A stretch of 56,528 nt of DNA from an uncultured Bacteroidales bacterium (lineage in GTDB: Bacteria > Bacteroidota > Bacteroidia > Bacteroidales > Paludibacteraceae): NCBI GenBank assembly GCA_946626605.1, contig CAMOUL010000012.1:1-56528 (forward strand), in the 5' to 3' direction. A program made the position numbers and the translations under genes. Each line of letters opens with the position of its first letter. The stretch's first letter is position 1. Below the pieces are notes generated by a model. That model ran no database searches. It was not told the origin of the DNA and saw only the letters and a list, made by a program, of their open reading frames with translations. This document shows, one piece after another, positions 25,442 through 34,014 of this stretch.

Positions 25442-27742
25442 ATAATAATCCTTCTACTGTCAACCTTGGCGGTCTTTCTGCCGTCACAGGCCGTCGAGAC
25501 CATCATCGTCGGGGAGATTGTGAGCGAGACGACGGGTGAAGCGATACCGAATGTCAACATTCATTTCCGCGGCACGAAGATCGGCACGACCTCCGATGCC
25601 AACGGCTCTTACGCCTTGCGGGTAGATATGCAGGCGAAGGCGCAGTTGGTCTTCTCTGCCGTGGGGTATTATTCCCAGCGTTTTGAGATCGAACCGGGCA
25701 CTATGGCAGGTCTGCAGGTAGCTATGCGGGAAAAAGTAGCCTCCCTGACGGAGGTCGTCGTGGCACCGAATGAGAACCCGGCGTTGGAGTTATTGCGGAA
25801 GGTGCGCGGCCACCGTGCCGAGAACGACCGGACGCTGCATCCGGAGAACAGCGCAGTCCTTCGCCGGACTCAGGAGTTATACGTCTCGCATATCTCCAAA
25901 CGGCATCTGAGAAGGGCGCTCTGGCGCAGCTTGCAGGACGGAATGCTCAGTCAGGAGGACTCGACATATATCCTGCCGCTCTACCGCGAGACGCAGTCTT
26001 TCCGCGCTGAAGGCAAAGAGTTCACGCCCGCCAATGACCAGATGACGCAGGCGCTCATCCTCTCGCCGACCGACTACTCGGGACTGATCGGAGGCGAAGG
26101 CAACCTCAATTTCTACGCACCTTCCGTCTCGCTTATGGGTCATGCGTTCCTGTCTCCGCTGGCGCCTTCCGGCAACCTTTATTACCGGTATTATCTGGTA
26201 GGCGAGGACACGATTCATTTTCGGACCCGCAATCCTTTTTATGCCACTTTCAACGGTGAGATGGTGATTGATACTGCCACTTTTGCGTTGCGTTCCATCA
26301 GCGCATACGTGCCGGCGGAGGTGGCGGTCAACTACGTCAACTCGCTCCATCTGAGCCAGACCCTCGCGCCGGACGGAGCGATCGCCGACGAGCAGATCTC
26401 CGTCCTACTGGATGTCGCCGTGCAGGGCGAGCAGCCCGGCACCGTATTCCCCACTCTCCTACTGACCACACGGCTGGCGAATCCGAGTGTTTCGGTTAGC
26501 CCTAGTAGCCCTGGTATCACTAGTAGTCCTAGTGTGCAGAGCGACAGTGCTTTTGCGGCGCTGGACAGTATGCCGATTATTCGCACAGCGAAATGGTTTG
26601 CGACGATTGTTGCGACCGGCTATATCCCTACCGGCACGCCGGTGGACATCGGTCATGTGGAGGAGATCCTGCAGGTCAACAAGCACGAGGGTGTGCATAT
26701 CGGTCTGCCGTTCCGTACGAACGAGCGGTTCTCCAAAGTCGTCTCGCTGGAGGCATCGGTGGGTTACGGATTCAAGGACCGGCTGCCCAAAGGCATGGGG
26801 CGCATCTCCGTCAATCTGCCTACTCCGCGGCGGAACTACATGCAGTTGGAGTACAACGACCGGTATGTGTGGTCGGAAGTCGATGACTTCGACCGGCTGC
26901 TACGCGAGAACTCCATGGGATGGGGTAACTTCGATTTCACGGCATATGCTTTTGAGGCGCTCCATCGCGACTCGCTGTGCGTCAATACCGCCATGCGGCA
27001 ACGGCAGATTCAGTTCCACTGGTTCGCCGACTGGAGTAAGAATATCGAGACGCGCACGTATATCCGCGCGGGATGGCAAGGAGGGTGTGCCTATCAGTCA
27101 CTCAACCTGATTGCCCGTCTGAGTTGGGGCGAGCGCAAGTACGACGGATTCTTCGCGCGCCGCTATGCTTATTCAGGAAGATATCCGGTGTTGTATGCCG
27201 GTCTGGAAGCCGGGCATTGGTCCGGGTCGGGGGTAACTTCCTCTCTGTACGCACATCTGCGCCTGATGCTCACGCAGCATGCCCAGTTAGGCATGGGCGG
27301 TACGCTGAGTTATGCGTTTCAGGCGGGTGCTATCTTCGGTTCCGTGCCGTCATTCCTGCTCTGGCAGGCATCCGCGAACCAAGGCTACGCCTACGACCCC
27401 TACCGCTTCACGTTCCTCCATGCATACCAATTGATGGCGGATAAGTATGTCGCGTTGCAAACGGAGTGGAACGGCCAGGGCATCCTCTTCAACCTCATCC
27501 CCGGTGTCCGGTGGCTGCACCTGCGCGAACTCGTCGAAGCGAAGATCGCCTATGGGTATCTGAGCAATCAGTATTCAGAAATCAGTAATCAGATTTCCTC
27601 CATTAATAATCACCGTATCTACGGCGAAGTGGGTGTCGGCATCGGTAATATACTCCGCGTATGCGATCTATATTCCGTGTGGGGTTTCACACCCGGGGCG
27701 ACCTCCTGGGGTATCCGTTTCCGCATCCATCTGGGGCTATAG
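25424..27742 (+). CDS. DUF5686 outer-membrane protein with carboxypeptidase-like regulatory domain
   Basis: A 772-residue protein. After a signal peptide (IIILLLSTLAVFLPSQA) comes a carboxypeptidase-like beta-sandwich (VGEIVSETTGEAIPNVNIHFRGTKIGTTSDANGSYAL, about 27-110), then the DUF5686 region with beta-barrel-like strands to the end (GVGIGNILRVCDLYSVWGF...IRFRIHLGL). An outer-membrane location is inferred. The start lies in an ATATCGA repeat run. Two in-frame repeat stretches occur: Ser/Pro-rich VSVSPSSPGITSSPSVQ at about residues 354-371 and SNQYSEISNQISSINN at about 713-728. The stop codon lies in the palindrome GGGCTATAGCCC. Confidence 0.85.
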   Translation: MSRYRKIIILLLSTLAVFLPSQAVETIIVGEIVSETTGEAIPNVNIHFRGTKIGTTSDANGSYALRVDMQAKAQLVFSAVGYYSQRFEIEPGTMAGLQVAMREKVASLTEVVVAPNENPALELLRKVRGHRAENDRTLHPENSAVLRRTQELYVSHISKRHLRRALWRSLQDGMLSQEDSTYILPLYRETQSFRAEGKEFTPANDQMTQALILSPTDYSGLIGGEGNLNFYAPSVSLMGHAFLSPLAPSGNLYYRYYLVGEDTIHFRTRNPFYATFNGEMVIDTATFALRSISAYVPAEVAVNYVNSLHLSQTLAPDGAIADEQISVLLDVAVQGEQPGTVFPTLLLTTRLANPSVSVSPSSPGITSSPSVQSDSAFAALDSMPIIRTAKWFATIVATGYIPTGTPVDIGHVEEILQVNKHEGVHIGLPFRTNERFSKVVSLEASVGYGFKDRLPKGMGRISVNLPTPRRNYMQLEYNDRYVWSEVDDFDRLLRENSMGWGNFDFTAYAFEALHRDSLCVNTAMRQRQIQFHWFADWSKNIETRTYIRAGWQGGCAYQSLNLIARLSWGERKYDGFFARRYAYSGRYPVLYAGLEAGHWSGSGVTSSLYAHLRLMLTQHAQLGMGGTLSYAFQAGAIFGSVPSFLLWQASANQGYAYDPYRFTFLHAYQLMADKYVALQTEWNGQGILFNLIPGVRWLHLRELVEAKIAYGYLSNQYSEISNQISSINNHRIYGEVGVGIGNILRVCDLYSVWGFTPGATSWGIRFRIHLGL
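26481..26540. repeat. CCTAGTAG-type repeats inside the DUF5686 gene
   Basis: Short near-repeats of (C)CTAGTAGYCCTRG are read in frame as a Ser/Pro-rich linker. The segment interrupts an otherwise globular-looking domain. Confidence 0.65.
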
Positions 27743-27757
27743 CCCGAAAAAAACGGG

Positions 27758-27830
27758 ACGTAGATGTCCGTAATGGTCGCGAGATGGTCGCGGGATTGGA
27801 CCGTAAATGGAGGCTAAAAGGAGACAAAAA
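27758..27830 (+). repeat. GGTCGCGA intergenic repeat, copy A
   Basis: This element shares the core GGTCGCGA..TGGTCGCGGGA.TGG.CCGTAA and an A/G-rich end with the segment at 38465-38540. It lies just after the DUF5686 gene and is followed by tandem AAAAAGGAGAC units up to about 27860. No coding potential. Confidence 0.8.
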
Positions 27831-27926
27831 GGAGACAAAAAGGAGGCTAAAAGGGGGCAAGTGCGTGTCTATTGACAAAAAAATATGATTAAAAAGTACT
27901 ATTTTACAAAAAAAGTGCTAAAAAAT

Positions 27927-27958
27927 TTGGTCATGTCAAAATTTTGTTGTACCTTTGC
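27927..27958 (+). promoter_or_regulatory. Promoter of tRNA-Gln and the rplY operon
   Basis: TTG at 27927-27929 and TACCTTTGC at 27950-27958, 20 bases apart; spacer GTCATGTC plus A/T tract. It precedes the tRNA by about 54 bases. Confidence 0.8.
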
Positions 27959-28011
27959 ACCCGCTTTTCGCCAAATGATCAAATCGTAAATGACCAAATG
28001 GTAAATGGTTT

Positions 28012-28082
28012 TGTCCACTCGTATATCGGTATTACACCGGATTTTGGTTCCGAGAAGCGAGGTTCGACTCCTCGGTGGACAA
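28012..28082 (+). tRNA. tRNA-Gln (anticodon TTG)
   Basis: A 71-base cloverleaf. The acceptor TGTCCAC pairs with GTGGACA, the T-arm is CGAGG-TTCGACT-CCTCG, and the anticodon loop TTTTGGT gives TTG at 28044-28046. The ACCGGATTTTGG stretch resembles E. coli tRNA-Gln. CCA is not encoded. One mismatch (C-A) closes the top of the anticodon stem. Confidence 0.93.
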
Positions 28083-28083
28083 C

Positions 28084-28103
28084 AAGGCTGCGTAGGCAGC
28101 CTT
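28084..28103 (+). terminator. Hairpin directly after tRNA-Gln
   Basis: AAGGCTGC-GTAG-GCAGCCTT is a perfect 8-bp stem starting one base after the tRNA. The following TTTAGTTTG tract is weak for termination. It may set the 3' end for processing while some transcripts read on into rplY. Confidence 0.6.
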
Positions 28104-28209
28104 TAGTTTGAAATAGTTTGGCACTTTGTGCTGGTTTGATAGTTTGAAATCGTTAAAACTCAGACAAAGCGGCTTGCCGCTCAAACCCTCAAACTTTCAA
28201 ACTGTTAAT

Positions 28210-28224
28210 GTGTATGGAATACAC
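28210..28224 (+). promoter_or_regulatory. Leader hairpin before rplY
   Basis: GTGTAT-GGA-ATACAC lies 31 bases before the rplY start. It could be a small translational control element; no other support. The rest of the 170-base leader is made of AGTTTGAAA-type near-repeats and a GCGGC-TT-GCCGC stem. Confidence 0.35.
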
Positions 28225-28254
28225 GGTATTAAGTAACACAAAACTTTATTAAAA

Positions 28255-28812
28255 ATGAAAGAATTTGCACTTGTAGGTACTCCTCGTAGCGAGTACGGCA
28301 AGAAAGCCGCTAAGGCTCTCCGCGCAGAGGAGTTGGTTCCCTGCAACATCTATGGCTGTGGTCTGAACTGCACGTTCACCGTTGCTGCAGCTGACGTACG
28401 TAAACTGATTTACAGCCCTGACACGCAGATCGTTGACCTCACCATCGGTGACACCAAGACGAAAGCGATCGTTAAGGAGCTCCAGTTCCACCCGATTGAT
28501 GGCAAGACGCTGCATATCGATTTCCTCGCCGTTGACGAGAAGAAGCCGGTAGTAGTTGAGATCCCTATTCAGTTGAACGGTCTCGCTGAGGGTGTTAAAG
28601 CCGGTGGTAAGCTGGTTCAGGATATGCGTAAGTTGAAAGTACAGGGTATCTACACCGCTTTCCCGGATCGCATCAATATCGATGTAACCGAGCTCGGTTT
28701 GGGCAAGAAGATCGCTGTAGCTGACGTGAAGATCGAGGGTCTGAAATTCGTCAACCCGGCAGACGCTTGCGTAGCTGAAGTGAAGGCTACCCGCCAGAGC
28801 AAACAAGCCTAA
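28255..28812 (+). CDS. rplY: Large ribosomal subunit protein bL25 (Ctc-type)
   Basis: A 185-residue 5S rRNA-binding protein of the long Ctc/TL5 type: the N-terminal L25 domain (about 1-95, with [24 protein letters not shown]) is followed by a beta C-terminal domain ([20 protein letters not shown]...). The usual position next to pth is kept, with a TAATG overlap of stop and start. Confidence 0.95.
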   Translation: MKEFALVGTPRSEYGKKAAKALRAEELVPCNIYGCGLNCTFTVAAADVRKLIYSPDTQIVDLTIGDTKTKAIVKELQFHPIDGKTLHIDFLAVDEKKPVVVEIPIQLNGLAEGVKAGGKLVQDMRKLKVQGIYTAFPDRINIDVTELGLGKKIAVADVKIEGLKFVNPADACVAEVKATRQSKQA

Positions 28813-29375
28813 TGAAGTTTCTCATCGTTGGACTTGGTAACATCGGCTCCGAATATCAGGAGACGAGGCATAACATCGGCTTTAAAATAGTCGATGTTTT
28901 TGCTAATAGTGTAGGGGCTCAGTGGGAGGACAAGCGGTACGGGTTCGTCGCCAGATGCAGGGTGAAGAACGCGGAGATGGTTCTCCTGAAGCCCTCTACC
29001 TATATGAACCTCAGCGGCAACGCCGTGCGGTACTGGCTGCAACAGGAGAAGATCCCCATCGAGAACATGCTCGTGCTGGTGGATGACCTGAACCTGCCGT
29101 TCGGCACCATCCGGATCCGCAAGCAGGGCTCGAACGGCGGCCACAACGGGCTGGGGAACATACAATCTGTATTAGGAACGGACGCGTACGCACGCGTGCG
29201 GTTCGGCATCGGCAATGAATACACCCGCGGCGCACAGATCAATTTTGTGCTGGGCGAGTGGACCGAAGAGGAGAAGAAAAAGCTTGACGAGCGGCTGAAA
29301 GTGACGACAGAGATCATTCCGTCTTTCTGCCTCGCGGGCATCGACCGCACGATGAATCAGTTCAATAATAAATGA
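28812..29375 (+). CDS. pth: Peptidyl-tRNA hydrolase
   Basis: This enzyme releases peptides from stalled peptidyl-tRNA. The 187-residue protein has [19 protein letters not shown] with catalytic His20 and Asn10, [44 protein letters not shown], and VRFGIG, all standard. It overlaps rplY (TAATG) and the LTA-synthase-like gene (ATGA). Confidence 0.97.
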   Translation: MKFLIVGLGNIGSEYQETRHNIGFKIVDVFANSVGAQWEDKRYGFVARCRVKNAEMVLLKPSTYMNLSGNAVRYWLQQEKIPIENMLVLVDDLNLPFGTIRIRKQGSNGGHNGLGNIQSVLGTDAYARVRFGIGNEYTRGAQINFVLGEWTEEEKKKLDERLKVTTEIIPSFCLAGIDRTMNQFNNK

Positions 29376-31309
29376 CAGACAAGGTCAAATATCACCCTTG
29401 GGTAGTAGCCGTCAGCAATTGGCTGTTGGTGATGGCTATCTTTTCGGTTTCCCGCCTCTTTTACTACCTGACGAACATGAGTTCGTATCCGGACGTCAGC
29501 GCAGTTCATCTCTTGGAGATGCTTTATGGCGGTATCCGGTTTGATATGACGGCCTTGCTCTATCTCAACAGCGTCTATCTTCTGATGGAGCTGCTGCCAC
29601 TCCGATTGCGCGGCAACGCCACCTACCAGCAGGTAGCGCGATGGTTCTACTGGATCCCAAACGGTCTTGCCATCGTGGTTAACTGCGTTGATATGGTCTA
29701 TATGCAGTTCACCGGCAGGAGGACAACCATCACCTTCTTTACGGAGTTTCAGAACGATAATAACTTAGCGCATATCTTCTTCACCTCGGCGCTGCAGTAT
29801 TGGTACGTCACTCTCTTTGGATTGGCGATGCTGGCGCTGATGGTACTGCTCACGCGGCGAACGATACAGACGGATGACAGCCGTCGTCCGGCGATGTATT
29901 ACTGCTCCGAATCGGCACTTTTCGCCCTTTCGGTCTATTTCATCGTCATCGGTATCCGCGGTGGTTTTGGGGCGTTCACCAGACCGATCACTCTCAGTAA
30001 CGCACTTCAATACACCAACCATCCCAACGAAACGAACATCGTGCTGAATACACCTTTTGCATTGATGCGATCGTCCGAAGGACAGGTTTTTCCTACACTT
30101 CATTATTTCGAAGAGGAGGAGTTGGAGAAGATCATGAGCCCTGTCCATCAGCCGTCAGTCCATTGCGCCCTGCAGAAAAAAAACATAGTGGTCTTTATTC
30201 TGGAGAGCTTCTCCAAAGAGTACATCGGCTATTTTAACCACGATTTGGACGACGGCACCTACCGGGGCTACACTCCTTTCCTGGATTCGTTGGCTGCGCA
30301 TTCTCTGACTTTCCCTTTGACGCTGGCTACCGGGCGCAAATCCATCGATGCCATGCCCTCCGTGCTATCCTCCATTCCTATGATCATCTCTCCGTACATC
30401 CTGACACCTTATTCCACGGATAATGTAGCATCCCTGGCCTCTTATTTAGGGGAAAAGGGCTGGCAGACGGGCTTCTTCCACGGAGCGCCAAACGGCAGCA
30501 TGGGCTTTTTGGCCTATTCGCGGTCCTGCGGTTTTGAGGCGTATTATGGCAAAGACGAATATCATAATGATGCGGACTACGATGGCTATTGGGCTATATG
30601 GGACGAGGAGTTCATGCAGTTCTTCGGGCGCACGATGAGCACCATGAAGGAGCCGTTTATGACCGCCCTTTTTACTGCAACCAGCCACCATCCTTTCCAA
30701 GTTCCCGAGCGGTATGAAGGGGTATTCCCTGAAGGCACCCATCCGCTGCATCGATGCATCGGATACTCAGACCACGCTTTGCGCCGGTTCTTTGAATTTG
30801 CCCGGACACAGCCATGGTATGAGAACACTTTGTTTGTCATCACCGCCGACCACACCAACGTGCTCACGCATCCGGAATATACCACAGATAAAGGGCGGTA
30901 TGAAGTGCCCATCATCTTTTTTGACCCGCAGATGGACGAGTCCCTGCGCACGCGCAAGAGGAATTTTCCGGTTGCGCAAACGGATATACTCCCCTCCGTA
31001 CTGGAATACATCGGGTACGACGAGCCCTATTTTGCATTTGGCCAAGACGCCATTATGTCCGACAAAAAAGTGCCGTACGTAGTGAACTACAATAACCCTG
31101 TCTATCAGATTTTCTCCGACAGCCTGATGATGCAGTTTGACGGAAAAGAAGTCATCGGATTGTATAATTTTCAGGAGGACCGGTTGTTGCAGCACAACAT
31201 CCTATCGCGTATCAACGAGCCGGCTCCCCAAGAGATGTTACGCTATCTGCAAGCGACTATCCAACAATACGTCACCCGGATAAAAGAGAATCGTTTAACC
31301 ATAGAGTAA
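29372..31309 (+). CDS. LTA-synthase-family sulfatase-fold membrane enzyme
   Basis: A 645-residue protein. It has five membrane segments in the first 200 residues (for example [19 protein letters not shown] and [18 protein letters not shown]), then an extracytoplasmic alkaline-phosphatase/sulfatase domain. That domain has [34 protein letters not shown] (with Ser in the nucleophile segment GRKS), [11 protein letters not shown], and VITADHTN with metal ligands. Gram-negative members transfer phosphoglycerol- or phosphoethanolamine-like groups, or cleave sulfate or phosphate esters; the substrate cannot be set here. It starts by ATGA overlap with pth. Confidence 0.88.
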   Translation: MTDKVKYHPWVVAVSNWLLVMAIFSVSRLFYYLTNMSSYPDVSAVHLLEMLYGGIRFDMTALLYLNSVYLLMELLPLRLRGNATYQQVARWFYWIPNGLAIVVNCVDMVYMQFTGRRTTITFFTEFQNDNNLAHIFFTSALQYWYVTLFGLAMLALMVLLTRRTIQTDDSRRPAMYYCSESALFALSVYFIVIGIRGGFGAFTRPITLSNALQYTNHPNETNIVLNTPFALMRSSEGQVFPTLHYFEEEELEKIMSPVHQPSVHCALQKKNIVVFILESFSKEYIGYFNHDLDDGTYRGYTPFLDSLAAHSLTFPLTLATGRKSIDAMPSVLSSIPMIISPYILTPYSTDNVASLASYLGEKGWQTGFFHGAPNGSMGFLAYSRSCGFEAYYGKDEYHNDADYDGYWAIWDEEFMQFFGRTMSTMKEPFMTALFTATSHHPFQVPERYEGVFPEGTHPLHRCIGYSDHALRRFFEFARTQPWYENTLFVITADHTNVLTHPEYTTDKGRYEVPIIFFDPQMDESLRTRKRNFPVAQTDILPSVLEYIGYDEPYFAFGQDAIMSDKKVPYVVNYNNPVYQIFSDSLMMQFDGKEVIGLYNFQEDRLLQHNILSRINEPAPQEMLRYLQATIQQYVTRIKENRLTIE

Positions 31310-31310
31310 G

Positions 31311-31721
31311 ATGGAAGTAAGAGTAGATAAATACCTCTGGGCGATGCGGATCTACAAGACGCGGTCGATTGCTGCGGACGCCTGCAAGAACGGGCGTATC
31401 ACCATGGGTGGCGTACAAATCAAGCCCAGCCGGACTTTCAAGATCGGCGATCAGTTCTCCGTGCGCAAGGGCCCTATCACGTACACCTACCAGGTGCTGC
31501 AACTGAGCGAGAACCGCTTGGGGGCAAAGCTCGTGCCGGAATACATGCGCGACTGCACGGATCCGAAGCAGCTGGAGCTGCTGGAGTTAGCCCGTATGGC
31601 GGGTAACGGCGTTCGCGACAGAGGTCTGGGACGCCCGACAAAGAAAGACCGCCGAGACATAGAGACCTTCATGAGCGACAGTTATTTAGACGAAATAGAC
31701 TGGGAAGATGATGAAGAGTAA
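31311..31721 (+). CDS. S4-domain RNA-binding protein (Hsp15-like)
   Basis: A 136-residue protein whose first 60 residues form an S4 domain (VRVDKYLWAMRIYKTRSIAADACKNGRITMGGVQIKPSRTFKIGDQF), as in Hsp15, which recycles free 50S subunits. The tail ends in basic then acidic residues (GRPTKKDRRDIETFM...DWEDDEE). It starts one base after the LTA-synthase-like gene and overlaps the DUF4924 gene by 14 bases. Confidence 0.9.
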   Translation: MEVRVDKYLWAMRIYKTRSIAADACKNGRITMGGVQIKPSRTFKIGDQFSVRKGPITYTYQVLQLSENRLGAKLVPEYMRDCTDPKQLELLELARMAGNGVRDRGLGRPTKKDRRDIETFMSDSYLDEIDWEDDEE

Positions 31722-32160
31722 AAAGGACAATATAGCCGAATATATCCTTTATCTATGGCAGATGGAGGATTTTTTGCGTGCCTTCCCCGCTCAGGCGGAG
31801 GGCAATGAGGAGTTGCGCGAGCTGAAAGAGATGATGCACCGCGAAGGCATCACCGAGAGCGGTCATCTGCAGTTGGCGAAGAACGCATTAGAGGAGTTGG
31901 AGGAGTTGCATGCCTCGCTACTTGACGAAGACGCCATGTACCGAGCCGCCATCATCCGTCTGAAGCCCTCGTTGAACCTGCTCAAAGCGAAGACCGACCG
32001 ACCGACGATGAGTGACATAGAGGCGTGTCTTATTCTGCTGTACCAGGTGATGCTGCTGCGGTTACAGAAACGCGAGATCTCTCCGGAGACCGCGTCCGTA
32101 CAAGAGCAGGCAACGAAGTTGCTGCGATTTTTAAGTCGCGCTTACCGCGACGTGAAATAG
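31708..32160 (+). CDS. DUF4924 family protein
   Basis: A 150-residue helical cytoplasmic protein (DNIAEYILYLWQMEDFLRAF... CLILLYQVMLLRLQKREISPET) matching the DUF4924 pattern of Bacteroidota. Function unknown. It overlaps the S4 gene by 14 bases, so the two are probably coupled. A linker with TTAAAGTGTTAAAA near-repeats and a GTTTTGCTTGACAGCAAAAC inverted repeat follows before nth. Confidence 0.88.
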   Translation: MMKSKKDNIAEYILYLWQMEDFLRAFPAQAEGNEELRELKEMMHREGITESGHLQLAKNALEELEELHASLLDEDAMYRAAIIRLKPSLNLLKAKTDRPTMSDIEACLILLYQVMLLRLQKREISPETASVQEQATKLLRFLSRAYRDVK

Positions 32161-32213
32161 TTAAAGTGTTAAAATGGTTTTGCTTGACAGCAAAACGTTA
32201 AACAATTAGCGAT

Positions 32214-32849
32214 ATGACGACCAAACAACGATTTGAACATATCCTCGCGTGGTTCGAGGCGAACATGCCGGTTGCGGAGAGCGAACTGAACTACCGCAAC
32301 CCGTACGAGTTGCTGGTTGCCGTGATGCTGTCCGCGCAGTGTACCGACAAGCGCGTCAATATGGTCACGCCGGCGCTTTTTGAAGCCTACCCCACGCCGG
32401 AGAAATTAGCCGCGGCAACAAGCGATGAGGTGTTCGAATACGTAAAGAGCGTCAGTTATCCCAGATCGAAAGCGGAACACTTAGTCGCCATGGCGCAGCG
32501 GCTGGTGGAGGTCTATCATGGTGAAGTGCCGGACACTATCGAAGAACTGCAGACGATGCAAGGCGTCGGTCGCAAGACCGCTAATGTCGTTTGTGCGGTC
32601 ATCTGGAACCAACCGACCATGGCGGTCGATACCCATATCTTCCGCGTGAGCGAACGCATCGGACTGACAACAGGAAGCAAGAACCCCTTACAGACCGAAC
32701 GCCAGCTTGTCAAACACATCCCCGCGGAGGTTATCCCGAAGGCACATCACTGGCTGCTACTGCACGGACGGTATGTATGCCAGGCCCGCAAACCCAAATG
32801 CGAACAATGCGGGATTGCCGAATTTTGTAGATTTTTTGAGAAAAATTGA
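32214..32849 (+). CDS. nth: Endonuclease III
   Basis: A base-excision repair glycosylase/AP lyase for oxidised pyrimidines. The 211-residue protein has the helix-hairpin-helix GVGRKTANVV with catalytic Lys121, catalytic Asp139 in VDTHIFRVSERI, and the C-terminal 4Fe-4S cluster ligands Cys189, Cys196, Cys199 and Cys205 in the C-x6-C-x2-C-x5-C pattern. It ends into a terminator that overlaps the recA promoter. Confidence 0.97.
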   Translation: MTTKQRFEHILAWFEANMPVAESELNYRNPYELLVAVMLSAQCTDKRVNMVTPALFEAYPTPEKLAAATSDEVFEYVKSVSYPRSKAEHLVAMAQRLVEVYHGEVPDTIEELQTMQGVGRKTANVVCAVIWNQPTMAVDTHIFRVSERIGLTTGSKNPLQTERQLVKHIPAEVIPKAHHWLLLHGRYVCQARKPKCEQCGIAEFCRFFEKN

Positions 32850-32876
32850 CATACGCTTGCGTATGTCGTTTTTTTT
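32848..32876 (+). terminator. nth terminator fused with the recA -33 region
   Basis: GACATACG-CTTG-CGTATGTC (32848-32867) is a perfect 8-bp stem followed by G and a run of nine T. The TTG of the loop is the recA -33 box, and the 3' arm and T-run form the promoter spacer. Confidence 0.8.
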
Positions 32877-32888
32877 TCGTAATTTTGC
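32857..32888 (+). promoter_or_regulatory. recA promoter
   Basis: TTG at 32857-32859 and TAATTTTGC at 32880-32888 with 20-base spacing. The leader of about 55 bases to the recA ATG contains ATATCGATATTTCG-type near-repeats (32889-32931). Confidence 0.8.
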
Positions 32889-32947
32889 AGGCGAAATAAC
32901 GGTATATCGATATTTCGGAATTACGAAACATTAAAAACAACTATATT

Positions 32948-33988
32948 ATGGCAGAAAAACAAGGACCATCGGCAGACAAACTGAAAGCGCTGCAAAACGC
33001 GATGGCAAAGATTGACAAAGACTTCGGCAAGGGCGCCATCATGCGTCTGGGTGATGAGAAGATAGAGGACGTACCCGTGATTCCGACGGGCAGTCTGGGT
33101 TTGAACTACGCCTTAGGCGTAGGCGGTTATCCGAAAGGACGAATCATCGAGATCTACGGTCCGGAGTCGTCCGGTAAGACGACCCTCGCTATCCACGCGA
33201 TGGCAGAGGTGCAGAAAGCCGGCGGTATTGCGGCCATCATCGATGCCGAGCATGCTTTCGACCGCTTCTACGCAGAGAAATTAGGTGTGAACATCAACGA
33301 CCTGCTGATCGCACAACCGGACAGCGGCGAGCAGGCGCTGGAGATTGCTGACGAGTTGATCCGTTCGGCGGCAGTCGATCTGATCGTTATTGACTCCGTA
33401 GCCGCGCTGACCCCGAAAGCGGAGATCGACGGCGACATGGGCGACAACAAGGTCGGCCTGCAGGCACGACTGATGAGCCAGGCACTGCGTAAGATGACCG
33501 CTTCCGTCAACAAAACCGGTACCACCGTCATCTTCATCAACCAGCTGCGCGAGAAGATCGGCGTGATGTTCGGCAGCCCGGAGACCACCACCGGCGGTAA
33601 CGCCCTGAAGTTCTACGCCTCCGTACGTCTGGATATCCGCCGCACGGGGCAGATCAAAGACGGTGACAACATCAAGGGTAACCAGGTACGCGTCAAAGTG
33701 GTGAAGAACAAAGTGGCGCCTCCGTTCAAGAAAGCGGAGTTCGATCTCATGTTCAACGAGGGCATCTCCAAGATCGGTGAGATCCTCGATTTCGCAGTAG
33801 CTACCGAGGTCATCAAGAAAAGCGGTTCGTTCTTCTCCTACGGCGACACCAAGCTCGGTCAGGGACGCGACAAAGTGAAAGATGTACTGGCGGAGAACCC
33901 CGACCTGTGCGATGAACTCGAAGGCAAGATCAGCGAGAAGATCAAAGAACTCGGTCTCGAGGCCGTTCTCAGTAAAATCGGCAAATAG
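32948..33988 (+). CDS. recA: Recombinase A
   Basis: The strand-exchange and SOS co-protease ATPase. The 346-residue product has the Walker [10 protein letters not shown] (71-79), the [22 protein letters not shown] segment containing Walker B, the L1/L2 loop region with [37 protein letters not shown], and the C-terminal domain. It has its own promoter, which shares sequence with the nth terminator. Confidence 0.99.
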   Translation: MAEKQGPSADKLKALQNAMAKIDKDFGKGAIMRLGDEKIEDVPVIPTGSLGLNYALGVGGYPKGRIIEIYGPESSGKTTLAIHAMAEVQKAGGIAAIIDAEHAFDRFYAEKLGVNINDLLIAQPDSGEQALEIADELIRSAAVDLIVIDSVAALTPKAEIDGDMGDNKVGLQARLMSQALRKMTASVNKTGTTVIFINQLREKIGVMFGSPETTTGGNALKFYASVRLDIRRTGQIKDGDNIKGNQVRVKVVKNKVAPPFKKAEFDLMFNEGISKIGEILDFAVATEVIKKSGSFFSYGDTKLGQGRDKVKDVLAENPDLCDELEGKISEKIKELGLEAVLSKIGK

Positions 33989-34014
33989 TCGAGCGGCTCG
34001 ACACCCGGTTGGCT

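Noticed and set aside
32848..32867. LexA-type SOS operator at the recA promoter
   Set aside because: The inverted repeat is followed at once by a T-run and lies just after nth, so a terminator is the simpler reading; no second copy is seen at other repair genes here (xseA, recO, nth).
34009..34014. TTG start for the FAD enzyme
   Set aside because: An ATG two codons later gives the same protein without an unusual start; both are possible, and the ATG is preferred.
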